Positions 6,965-12,099 of a stretch of 12,099 bases of DNA are shown piece after piece. Under the pieces are notes generated by a model. That model was not told the DNA's origin, made no database searches, and saw only the letters and a program-made list of their open reading frames with translations. Source of the DNA: an uncultured Solobacterium sp. Its GTDB lineage: Bacteria > Bacillota_I > Bacilli_A > Erysipelotrichales > Erysipelotrichaceae. Numbering within the stretch: the stretch's first letter is position 1; each line of letters opens with the position of its first letter. A program made the translations under genes and the position numbers. The DNA lies in contig CAJOLG010000044.1 in assembly GCA_905235315.1 (NCBI GenBank), positions 1 to 12,099 of the forward strand. The letters are read 5' to 3'.

Positions 6965-8532
6965 GAGCAGTCTATTTTATCGTAATTATGCTGGCTGCAC
7001 TTGTGCCGGCCAAGCATGCCCTGCATATGTTTCAGCAGAACCGCTATGAACTGGAACGGTTTTCTTCCTGGGTCATGGATAATATTGAAGGCGGTGCCCG
7101 CCGGGCAATCATTCCGGCTGCGGTTATTACAGTTGTTGCGCTTGCGTGCATGAAACTGTCCGTCACCAATGTGCTTTTCTTCTGTATCGTTATCGGTGCA
7201 GTTCTGGCCGCAGTGCTGATCCTGCGGGAGAGGAAAGCCGTATACATCAAGCCGCTGGTATACAGTGACCGCGTCAAACGGCAGATCCTTGTCCTGACGG
7301 TACTGTATGTGCTGATCCAGCTCTGGCTGCTGTTCCGCTTCCGCCGGTTTAACCTCTGGCTGATGCTGGCACTGTCCTATTTCGGGCCGTGGCTTCTGAT
7401 CTATCCGATGGCGCTGATTACTGCGCCGGTGGAAAAACGGGTAAACCAGAGTTTTGTCAATGACGCAAAACGTATTCTGCGGGAACACGATGACCTGATC
7501 AAAATCGGCATTACCGGTTCCTACGGAAAGACGACAACAAAAAACATCATGTATGCGCTGCTTTCCGAGCAGTTCAATACCCTGATCACCCCCGCCAGCT
7601 ACAACACTCCGATGGGGATCACGCGCACGATCCGTGAAATGCTGAAGCCGATTCACCAGGTCTTTGTGTGTGAGATGGGCGCCGATCATACCGGCGATAT
7701 TACGTATCTTATGGAGTTTGTACAGCCGTCGATCGGAGCTGTGACCTCAATCGGTCCCCAGCATCTTTCCACCTTCGGGTCACAGGAAAACATCATAAAG
7801 GAAAAAATGCAGGAGATCGAACTCCTTCCGCCGGACGGCTTCGGGGTGCTGAACATCGACAATGAGTTTATCCGGAATTACGAGATTCAGTCTCCCGTTG
7901 AACGGGTAACCTACGGGCTTCACAATGAAGCGGATTATATGGCAAAGGACATCACGTACAGTCCGTCCGGTATGAAGTTTACCGTCTTGTACCACGGCGA
8001 AGAACATCCGATGGAAACCCATCTGCTCGGCGAACTCAACGTTCTGAATATTCTCTGCTCGATTGCTGTTGCCCGCCGGCTTGGCATTGAGTGGGAAGCG
8101 ATCCGCCGGGGCGTAAGACAGATGAAACAGGTGGAACATCGTCTTGAGCAGCGGATCATCAACGGCAGGATGTTCATTGATGATGCATTTAATTCCAATC
8201 CGAGCGGTTCTGCCATGGCGCTCGATGTTCTGGCAATGATGCCCGGCAGACGGGTGATTGTCACACCGGGGATGATTGAACTCGGCGAACAGCAGGATGA
8301 GATCAACCGGGAGTTCGGTGCACGGATGAAAGACCGGGCCGATGATGTGATTCTTGTCGGCGAGCATCAGACCAAAGCAATCTATGAAGGACTGAAACTG
8401 TCCGGATTTGATATGGATCACGTTTCCGTTGTCGACAAGGTTACAGAAGCATTTGACATAGTTTACCGCATCACCACACCGGCAGACACGATCCTTCTTG
8501 AAAATGATCTTCCGGACGCATTTAACAGGTAA
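6961..8532 (+). CDS. Membrane-anchored MurF-like Mur ligase
   Basis: Mur ligase relative, annotated in many genomes as UDP-N-acetylmuramoyl-tripeptide--D-Ala-D-Ala ligase. The first 155 residues or so are not MurF: they carry about five hydrophobic segments (3-18, 51-67, 70-88, 108-126, 132-155). The ligase core follows, with ATP loop GITGSYGKTTTK (183-194), CEMGADHTGDI (237-247), the late-domain motif DDAFNSNPSG (407-416), where MurF has D-x-YNANP, and a closing LLENDLPDAF (512-521). Canonical MurF is soluble and about 450 aa, so this 523-aa form is probably a paralogue acting on a membrane-associated or cell-wall-derived substrate rather than the essential MurF; that is inference. It overlaps the hydrolase upstream by 4 nt and is followed 8 nt later by the glycosylasparaginase gene. 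Confidence 0.88.
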   Translation: MRAVYFIVIMLAALVPAKHALHMFQQNRYELERFSSWVMDNIEGGARRAIIPAAVITVVALACMKLSVTNVLFFCIVIGAVLAAVLILRERKAVYIKPLVYSDRVKRQILVLTVLYVLIQLWLLFRFRRFNLWLMLALSYFGPWLLIYPMALITAPVEKRVNQSFVNDAKRILREHDDLIKIGITGSYGKTTTKNIMYALLSEQFNTLITPASYNTPMGITRTIREMLKPIHQVFVCEMGADHTGDITYLMEFVQPSIGAVTSIGPQHLSTFGSQENIIKEKMQEIELLPPDGFGVLNIDNEFIRNYEIQSPVERVTYGLHNEADYMAKDITYSPSGMKFTVLYHGEEHPMETHLLGELNVLNILCSIAVARRLGIEWEAIRRGVRQMKQVEHRLEQRIINGRMFIDDAFNSNPSGSAMALDVLAMMPGRRVIVTPGMIELGEQQDEINREFGARMKDRADDVILVGEHQTKAIYEGLKLSGFDMDHVSVVDKVTEAFDIVYRITTPADTILLENDLPDAFNR

Positions 8533-8540
8533 ATCAGAGT

Positions 8541-9464
8541 ATGGGATACGCAATACTTTCGACATGGAAAATGTCATTTCAGGGAGTCTGTGAGGCTTCC
8601 TGTCTTTTAAAAGATCATGCCTCAGCCGGGGATGCGGCAGTCCGCTGTATTCAGTGTACCGAAGATAATCCGGCATTTGTTTCCGTTGGATACGGCGGCC
8701 TTCCGGATGAAAACGGAAGGGTGTTCCTTGACGGCGGCTTTATGGACGGGGATACCCTGAAATTCGGGGCGGTCGGTGCGCTGGAAGGATTTCGCTCTCC
8801 GGTCGCAATCGCCCGGTCCCTCAAGGATTCGAACTTCAACAACTTTCTGGTCGGAAAAGGCGCGGAAGCGTATGCGGAAGCTGCCGGATTTGAAAAGCGG
8901 GATAATCTGACCCCCGAAAGCCGTGCGCGTTATCTGAAGGATAAAGGAAAAACGCAGAACCTGTTCTCTTATGACGGACATGATACGATCTGTGCGCTTG
9001 CGCTGGATGAGAACGGCAGTATGTGTGCGGGTGTCAGCACCTCCGGACTGTATCTCAAAAAAGCGGGAAGGCTCGGAGATTCCCCGGTAATCGGGAGCGG
9101 GTTTTACGCGGATTCCGCCATCGGTGCCGCGGCTGCGACCGGAGTCGGCGAAGAGATCATGAAAGGGGTACTGAGTTTCCGGGCAGTAATGTATCTGCGC
9201 AGCGGGATGACGCCGATGCAGGCGGCGGAAACCGCAGTCCGAGAACTGAAAGAGGATCTGGCGAACCGGCTTGGAAGAACCAGTTCCATCTCCCTGATTG
9301 TGCTGGGAAACGACGGAACCTTCGGTGTCGGGACCACGATTGAATTTCCGTTTGCCTATGCCAGTGACACAGAGCCGCCGACCCTGTACCTCGCAAATGC
9401 AGGTTCCGACGGCAGAACTGTCATCACCAGGGTGGAGGATCCAGCTACGGTAACACAGGATTGA
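8541..9464 (+). CDS. N4-(beta-N-acetylglucosaminyl)-L-asparaginase (Ntn hydrolase)
   Basis: Glycosylasparaginase/isoaspartyl peptidase family. The precursor cuts itself before the nucleophile threonine, here T149 in GHDTI, to give alpha and beta chains. Family residues seen: TW (8-9, substrate-pocket Trp), MDGDTLKFGAVGAL (68-81), STSG (166-169), R177 and D180 in GRLGDSP, and T200-G201 in AAATGVGEE. These match glycosylasparaginase (cleaves GlcNAc from Asn) better than plain isoaspartyl peptidase. With 307 aa it is about family length. No signal peptide is visible, so it would act on imported or internal glycopeptide fragments. The start is 8 nt after the MurF-like stop, with only a weak AGG/AGAG ribosome site (8527-8539). 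The stop codon lies inside the terminator stem. Confidence 0.9.
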   Translation: MGYAILSTWKMSFQGVCEASCLLKDHASAGDAAVRCIQCTEDNPAFVSVGYGGLPDENGRVFLDGGFMDGDTLKFGAVGALEGFRSPVAIARSLKDSNFNNFLVGKGAEAYAEAAGFEKRDNLTPESRARYLKDKGKTQNLFSYDGHDTICALALDENGSMCAGVSTSGLYLKKAGRLGDSPVIGSGFYADSAIGAAAATGVGEEIMKGVLSFRAVMYLRSGMTPMQAAETAVRELKEDLANRLGRTSSISLIVLGNDGTFGVGTTIEFPFAYASDTEPPTLYLANAGSDGRTVITRVEDPATVTQD

Positions 9465-9485
9465 GGAGCGGCAGGCTCCTTTTTT
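9464..9485 (+). terminator. Rho-independent terminator overlapping a stop codon
   Basis: AGGAGC (9464-9469) pairs with GCTCCT (9475-9480) around GGCAG, followed by T9480-9485. The stem begins at the last base of the glycosylasparaginase TGA. It ends the plus-strand unit just before the convergent tRNA operon. Confidence 0.85.
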
Positions 9486-9496
9486 GATGGTTGGAT

Positions 9497-9522
9497 AAAA
9501 AAAGCCCCGCATCTCTGCGGGG
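9497..9522 (-). terminator. Rho-independent terminator of the tRNA operon
   Basis: Read on the minus strand, CCCCGC (9522-9517), loop AGAGAT, GCGGGG (9510-9505), then C and seven T (9504-9497). It sits 7 nt beyond the 3' end of tRNA-Gly and lies back to back with the plus-strand terminator. Confidence 0.85.
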
Positions 9523-9528
9523 TTCAGG

Positions 9529-9599
9529 AGCGAACGAGGGGAATCGGACCCCCGTGTCCACCTTGGCAAGGTGGCGTTCTACCATTGAACTACGTTCGC
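9529..9599 (-). tRNA. tRNA-Gly (anticodon GCC)
   Basis: A full 71-nt cloverleaf is visible on the minus strand: acceptor GCGAACG/CGTTCGC, D arm GTTC-AATGGTA-GAAC, anticodon arm CCACC-TTGCCAA-GGTGG, T stem GGGGG/CCCCT, discriminator U. Two oddities: the T loop is TCCGATT, so the usual U55 (pseudouridine in TPsiC) is C; and the 3' end continues CCT, so CCA is not encoded, unlike in its two neighbours. D-loop G18-G19 is present. It reads GGC/GGU codons if functional. Confidence 0.9.
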
Positions 9600-9607
9600 A
9601 TAAAGAA

Positions 9608-9683
9608 TGGCGGTTCCGACGAGGATCGAACTCGCGATCTCCTCCGTGACAGGGAGGCATGTTAGCCACTACACCACGGAACC
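9608..9683 (-). tRNA. tRNA-Asp (anticodon GTC)
   Basis: 76 nt including an encoded CCA (9610-9608). Acceptor GGTTCCG/CGGAACC with discriminator G, D arm GTGT-AGTGGCTA-ACAT, anticodon arm CCTCC-CTGTCAC-GGAGG, T arm GCGAG-TTCGATC-CTCGT. Sequence is close to standard bacterial tRNA-Asp. It lies 5 nt downstream of tRNA-Ser and 8 nt upstream of tRNA-Gly. Confidence 0.95.
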
Positions 9684-9688
9684 AAATA

Positions 9689-9779
9689 TGGCGAAGCAGG
9701 AGGGATTTGAACCCTCGCGCCGGTTTCCCGACCTATGCCCTTAGCAGGGGCACCTCTTCGGCCTCTTGAGTACTGCTTC
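9689..9779 (-). tRNA. tRNA-Ser (anticodon GCT)
   Basis: 91 nt including encoded CCA (9691-9689). Acceptor GAAGCAG/CTGCTTC with discriminator G; anticodon loop around TGCTAA; the long variable arm (TAGGTCGGGAAACCGGCGC) typical of a class II tRNA; T arm GAGGG-TTCAAAT-CCCTC. It is the first gene of the three-tRNA minus-strand operon. Confidence 0.95.
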
Positions 9780-9818
9780 ACTCTGCCAAGCGCATGTTTT
9801 CTTCAACAGTGCCTTCAT

Positions 9819-9848
9819 AATATACCATAAGCATTTTAAGATGGTCAA
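9819..9848 (-). promoter_or_regulatory. Promoter of the tRNA-Ser/Asp/Gly operon
   Basis: On the minus strand, -35 TTGACC (9848-9843), an 18-bp spacer ending in TGG, and -10 TATATT (9824-9819). The start is predicted near 9812, leaving a leader of about 33 nt before tRNA-Ser. This is the strongest promoter in the window by consensus match. Confidence 0.8.
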
Positions 9849-9851
9849 GTG

Positions 9852-9870
9852 ACTTTTTTGGTTTTTTAGG
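9852..9870 (-). promoter_or_regulatory. UP-element-like A tracts upstream of the tRNA promoter
   Basis: Immediately upstream of the -35, the minus strand reads CCTAAAAAACCAAAAAAGT: two six-A tracts about 8 bp apart. This is the position and composition of an UP element bound by the RNA polymerase alpha subunits, common at stable-RNA promoters. Confidence 0.6.
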
Positions 9871-9905
9871 CTATTTTCTCGGTCGGGTTTTCGACCGGAA
9901 AATAG
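9871..9905. repeat. Long inverted repeat between divergent promoters
   Basis: CTATTTTC (9871-9878) pairs with GAAAATAG (9898-9905), and CGGTCG (9880-9885) with CGACCG (9892-9897), giving a 14-bp stem with one bulged T and a GGTTTT loop. No U-run follows on either strand, so it is not a standard terminator. It lies between the UP element of the tRNA operon and the probable promoter of the peroxiredoxin operon. Confidence 0.65.
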
Positions 9906-9909
9906 ATGT

Positions 9910-9937
9910 TTCAAAGCGGTGTTCCGCCGCATAAAAT
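9910..9937 (+). promoter_or_regulatory. Possible promoter of the peroxiredoxin operon
   Basis: TTCAAA (9910-9915) and TAAAAT (9932-9937) are spaced by 16 bp. A start near 9944 would give a 27-nt leader that includes the AAAGGAG site at 9955-9961. The -35 matches consensus at only four of six bases, so this is a modest call. Confidence 0.45.
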
Positions 9938-9970
9938 AATGCTGAAGAAGTACGAAAGGAGATTGAATTT

Positions 9971-10423
9971 ATGCTCGCTGCTGGCTCTCAGGCGCCGTCG
10001 TTCCGCCTGCCGGATCAGAACGGTACCATTCATACACTGGAAGAGTTCCGGGGGAAAAAAGTAATCCTGTATTTCTATCCCAAAGACAGTACTTCCGGCT
10101 GCACAAAAGAAGCGTGCAGTTTTCGGGATGTTTACCCGCAGATATCCGAAAAGGGCGCGGTTGTCATCGGAATATCGAAGGACAGTGTCAGTTCCCACAA
10201 GAAATTTGAAGCGAAAAACGAACTGCCGTTTCTCCTGCTTTCCGATGAGCAGGCGGAAACCATTCAGGCATATGATGCCTGGAAGGAAAAGAAACTGTAC
10301 GGCCGCGCGTATATGGGAACGGTGCGGTGCACCTATCTGATCGATGAAAACGGAATCATCCTTAAAACGTACGACAAGGTCAAACCGGGGGATCATCCCG
10401 CAGAAGCAGCAGGGGATCTCTGA
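9971..10423 (+). CDS. bcp: Thioredoxin-dependent thiol peroxidase, BCP type
   Basis: Atypical 2-Cys peroxiredoxin (PrxQ/BCP) that reduces hydrogen peroxide and organic peroxides in the cytoplasm with thioredoxin as donor. The thioredoxin-like fold is recognisable from GSQAPSFRLPDQNG through FYPKDSTSGCTKEAC. Peroxidatic C44 sits in P-x3-T-x2-C (P37, T41, C44), the resolving C49 is five residues later, and R119 is the conserved active-site arginine. The family usually has TPGC; here it is TSGC, a mild change. Length (150 aa) is typical. AAAGGAG lies 9 nt before ATG 9971. The stop shares one base with the yaaA start (TGATG), so the two peroxide-defence genes are coupled. Confidence 0.95.
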   Translation: MLAAGSQAPSFRLPDQNGTIHTLEEFRGKKVILYFYPKDSTSGCTKEACSFRDVYPQISEKGAVVIGISKDSVSSHKKFEAKNELPFLLLSDEQAETIQAYDAWKEKKLYGRAYMGTVRCTYLIDENGIILKTYDKVKPGDHPAEAAGDL

Positions 10424-11180
10424 TGCGGATCATCCTTTCCCCGGCAAAAACAATGCGGCGTGAGGAAGTGATCGAACCGGTATCGGTTCCGGTGTTCCTT
10501 GAACGTGCGGAGGAACTGGTCCGGATATTGAAAGAGGTTACGCCTGAGGAGCGGAAACGGATCTGGAACTGCAGCGCAAAGCTTGCGGAAGAGAATGAAG
10601 CGCGCCTTGCCTGTATGGATCTGCGCGGCGCGGTTTCTCCGGCGCTGTGCTGTTCTCTTACAGCGGTCTGGCGTTTGCCAATCTTTCGCCGGAATCACTT
10701 TCCGACGGAGAACTCGCCTATCTGCAGAACAGACTCCGCATCCTTTCGGGACTGTATGGCATTCTGCGCCCGCTGGACGGGATTGTTCCGTATCGTCTCG
10801 AAATGGGGGCGAAGATACATGCCGGAGATGCGCCGGATCTGTACCGGTACTGGAAGGATCTTCCTGCCGAAGAACTGTTCCGCGGAGACGATACGGTAAT
10901 CAATCTCGCATCCGAGGAATACAGCCGTCTGATCACACCCTGGGCCGGTTCTCCCCGCCGGATGATTCATATTATTTTTGCGGAATATGAAGACGGAGCG
11001 CGGAAGACAAAAGGCACGTTTGCGAAAATGGCCCGCGGGCAGATGACCCGCTGGCTGGCGGAGGAAGCCGTTGAAGACCCGGAACAGATCCGGCAGTTTC
11101 AGCGGGGATACCGTTTTGAGGCATCGGAATCCGATGATACCCATTACTGTTTTATCAAACAGGGAAAGGAGAAACCATGA
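10423..11180 (+). pseudogene. yaaA: Peroxide stress protein YaaA, interrupted by a frameshift
   Basis: YaaA (DUF328) limits free intracellular iron during peroxide stress in E. coli. The first frame from ATG 10423 gives MRIILSPAKTM and runs in family register to MDLRGAVSPAL (CTG 10645-10647). The rest of the protein is in the -1 frame: FSYSGLAF from TTC 10653, then RILSGLYGILRPLDGIVPYR, LEMG, INLASEEY and FQRGYRF, ending at TGA 11178-11180. Rejoined, the product is about 250 aa, the normal length, with all main motifs. Five extra bases (10648-10652, TGCTG) lie between the two halves, within a near tandem repeat (GCGCT-GTGCT). The first frame would otherwise continue in unrelated sequence to a stop ending at 10899. 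This may be a recent natural inactivation or a sequence error. The start overlaps bcp by one base with AGGGG 7 nt upstream; the end overlaps the acetyltransferase start. Confidence 0.88.
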
Positions 11181-11731
11181 TTATGAAGACCGAACGGCTG
11201 ATCCTTCGGCCGTGGGAAGAGCGTGACGCAGAGGATCTGTACCGTTATGCGTCCGATCCTGCAGTCGGGCCGGCTGCCGGATGGCCGCCGCATACATCCG
11301 TCGAAGACAGCCGCAGGATCATCCGGAATGTATTTAACGGAGCGGAGGCGTATGCCGTCTGCCGCCGGGATGACCGTCCGATCGGAGCGATCGAACTGAA
11401 ACTCAAAGGACATACGGACATGACGGAGCGTGAGGATGAATGTGAGCTCGGGTACTGGATCGGGAAGCCGTTCTGGGGACAGGGAATGATTCCGGAGGCG
11501 GCAGAAGAACTCCTGCGGCATGCGTTTGAAGATCTCGGCATGCGTGCGGTATGGGCAGGATACTATGACGGAAACGAGAAGTCGCGCCGGGTACAGGAAA
11601 AGTGCGGCTTTGTCTACGTACGCACGACAGAGGGACTGGAGCTGCCTCTCCTGAACGAAACACGAACCGGACACTGCTCAATACTGACAAAGGAACACTG
11701 GAACGAAATGCATCCGCATTCCGGCGAATAA
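11177..11731 (+). CDS. GNAT family N-acetyltransferase (RimJ/RimL type)
   Basis: Acetyl-CoA-dependent acetyltransferase of the Acetyltransf_3 group, 184 aa. It begins MIMKTERLILRPW, typical of the group; the central strand ELGYWIGKPFWGQGMIPEA (about 92-110) is the acetyl-CoA pyrophosphate-binding stretch (WGQGMI), and NEKSRRVQEKCGF (about 134-146) is the usual N-x-x-S-x-x-V-x-E-K-x-GF end motif. Substrate is unknown; ribosomal-protein N-termini or small amines are options. ATG 11177 has AAAGGAG (11165-11171) 5 nt upstream and forms an ATGA overlap with the yaaA stop; ATG 11183 is an alternative start, 11 nt from the same site. It is the last gene of the operon, with a terminator about 40 nt after its stop. 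Confidence 0.9.
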   Translation: MIMKTERLILRPWEERDAEDLYRYASDPAVGPAAGWPPHTSVEDSRRIIRNVFNGAEAYAVCRRDDRPIGAIELKLKGHTDMTEREDECELGYWIGKPFWGQGMIPEAAEELLRHAFEDLGMRAVWAGYYDGNEKSRRVQEKCGFVYVRTTEGLELPLLNETRTGHCSILTKEHWNEMHPHSGE

Positions 11732-11772
11732 ACGAACGGGCAGAATCTGAGAGACTGCCGCAAACGAATGAT

Positions 11773-11803
11773 AAACGCTCACCATAGACCGGTGAGCGTT
11801 TTT
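11773..11803 (+). terminator. Rho-independent terminator after the acetyltransferase gene
   Basis: AAACGCTCACC (11773-11783) pairs perfectly with GGTGAGCGTTT (11791-11801) around ATAGACC, with T continuing to 11803. On the minus strand the following tract is only TTT then ATC, so it is chiefly a plus-strand terminator, though it may also stop the convergent deoD transcript. Confidence 0.9.
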
Positions 11804-11831
11804 GAACTTGGTTGGACAATATGTTTTTGTG

Positions 11832-12099
11832 TCAGATTGTTTCAAGTGCGATCTTGATCATATTAATGAGATTTTTCTGGCGTTCTTCATGGGTTGTCTG
11901 CTCTTCGTAAACAAAACTGTCCGTGATGGAAAGCAGGCAGGCAGCCTTTTTGTCGAGAACCTTGGCTGTGCTGAAAAGGCCGAAGCTTTCCATCTCTGCA
12001 CAGATACAGTGACGGTCATTCATAACATAATCGGTATGTGCCATCCAGGAGCCTTCTGCATAAAAGACGTCTCCGCTGTGTACGATGCCTTCATGCATC
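11832..12099 (-). CDS. deoD: DeoD-type purine nucleoside phosphorylase, C-terminal part
   Basis: The gene runs off the right edge; the stop TGA is at 11834-11832. The roughly 88 visible residues match the C-terminal part of hexameric DeoD: SGDVFYAEG, then CAEMESFGLF (the EMES ribose/phosphate-site motif, family VEMEAA/S), then SITDSFVYEEQTTHEERQ and NLINMIKIALE. The Asp in TDS corresponds to the catalytic acid of family VSDH/SDS. DeoD reversibly cleaves purine (deoxy)nucleosides with phosphate in salvage. The ATG at 12098-12096 is internal, since the family is about 235 aa and the N-terminal two thirds lie beyond the window. It converges on the acetyltransferase operon. Confidence 0.92.
   Translation of the reverse strand, partial: MHEGIVHSGDVFYAEGSWMAHTDYVMNDRHCICAEMESFGLFSTAKVLDKKAACLLSITDSFVYEEQTTHEERQKNLINMIKIALETI

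Noticed and set aside
7780..8676. Minus-strand open frame of 298 codons opposite the MurF-like gene
   Set aside because: The plus-strand gene carries intact Mur ligase motifs; the reverse frame has no signal and crosses a gene boundary.
8622..9569. Minus-strand open frame of 315 codons opposite the glycosylasparaginase
   Set aside because: It runs through two terminators into tRNA-Gly, and the plus-strand gene is well supported.
9445..9932. Short minus-strand open frames over the tRNA cluster
   Set aside because: They are translations of tRNA genes and the spacer; the tRNA cloverleaves explain the sequence.
9928..9943. PerR-type box at the bcp promoter
   Set aside because: GCATAAAATAATGC is a small palindrome but matches the TTATAAT-N-ATTATAA consensus poorly, in one half only.
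10640..10656. Programmed ribosomal frameshift in yaaA
   Set aside because: No X-XXY-YYZ slippery heptamer, no upstream Shine-Dalgarno stimulator and no clear downstream hairpin; YaaA is not known for recoding. An indel is simpler.
1..12099. CRISPR arrays, insertion sequences, att sites or phage genes
   Set aside because: I saw no regularly spaced repeats, transposase or integrase motifs, or target-site duplications; the tRNA cluster shows no adjacent integrase or duplicated 3' end.

Overview
The window looks like chromosomal core sequence from a low-to-mid-GC Firmicute, most likely a relative of the Erysipelotrichia with GC near 50 percent (inferred by eye). Supporting this are a CdaA-CdaR c-di-AMP pair, a two-component system very like Bacillus CssR/CssS, AAAGGAG-type ribosome binding sites, TGN-extended -10 promoters, and a tRNA-Ser/Asp/Gly cluster. 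No phage, transposon or CRISPR element is visible.

Layout. (1) 1-61 is the tail of an unknown gene, followed by a strong terminator. (2) 149-796 encodes an sce7726-family protein with a PD-(D/E)XK nuclease-like signature. (3) 872-3888 is a two-gene operon, cdaA-cdaR, in which the diadenylate cyclase has a roughly 260-residue extra cytoplasmic tail; it ends in a terminator, and glmM, the usual third gene, is absent. (4) 4035-6169 encodes a CssR/CssS-like regulator and sensor kinase from a promoter whose predicted start site falls on the start codon. (5) 6206-9464 is a three-gene unit: alpha/beta hydrolase, membrane-anchored MurF-like ligase and glycosylasparaginase-type Ntn hydrolase, closed by a terminator. 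(6) 9497-9848 on the minus strand is a tRNA operon (Ser-Asp-Gly) with its own UP-element promoter and terminator. (7) 9971-11731 is an operon of a BCP peroxiredoxin, a YaaA peroxide-stress gene interrupted by a frameshift, and a GNAT acetyltransferase, ending in a terminator. (8) On the minus strand the right edge cuts a DeoD-type purine nucleoside phosphorylase.

Most of the window concerns envelope and stress homeostasis: c-di-AMP signalling, a secretion-stress-like sensor, a peptidoglycan-ligase relative and peroxide defence. Nothing here is clearly a wholly new multi-gene system. The most unusual points are the extended CdaA, the frameshifted yaaA, the apparently leaderless cssR promoter, the tRNA-Gly with C at position 55, and the hydrolase/MurF-like/glycosylasparaginase gene set.
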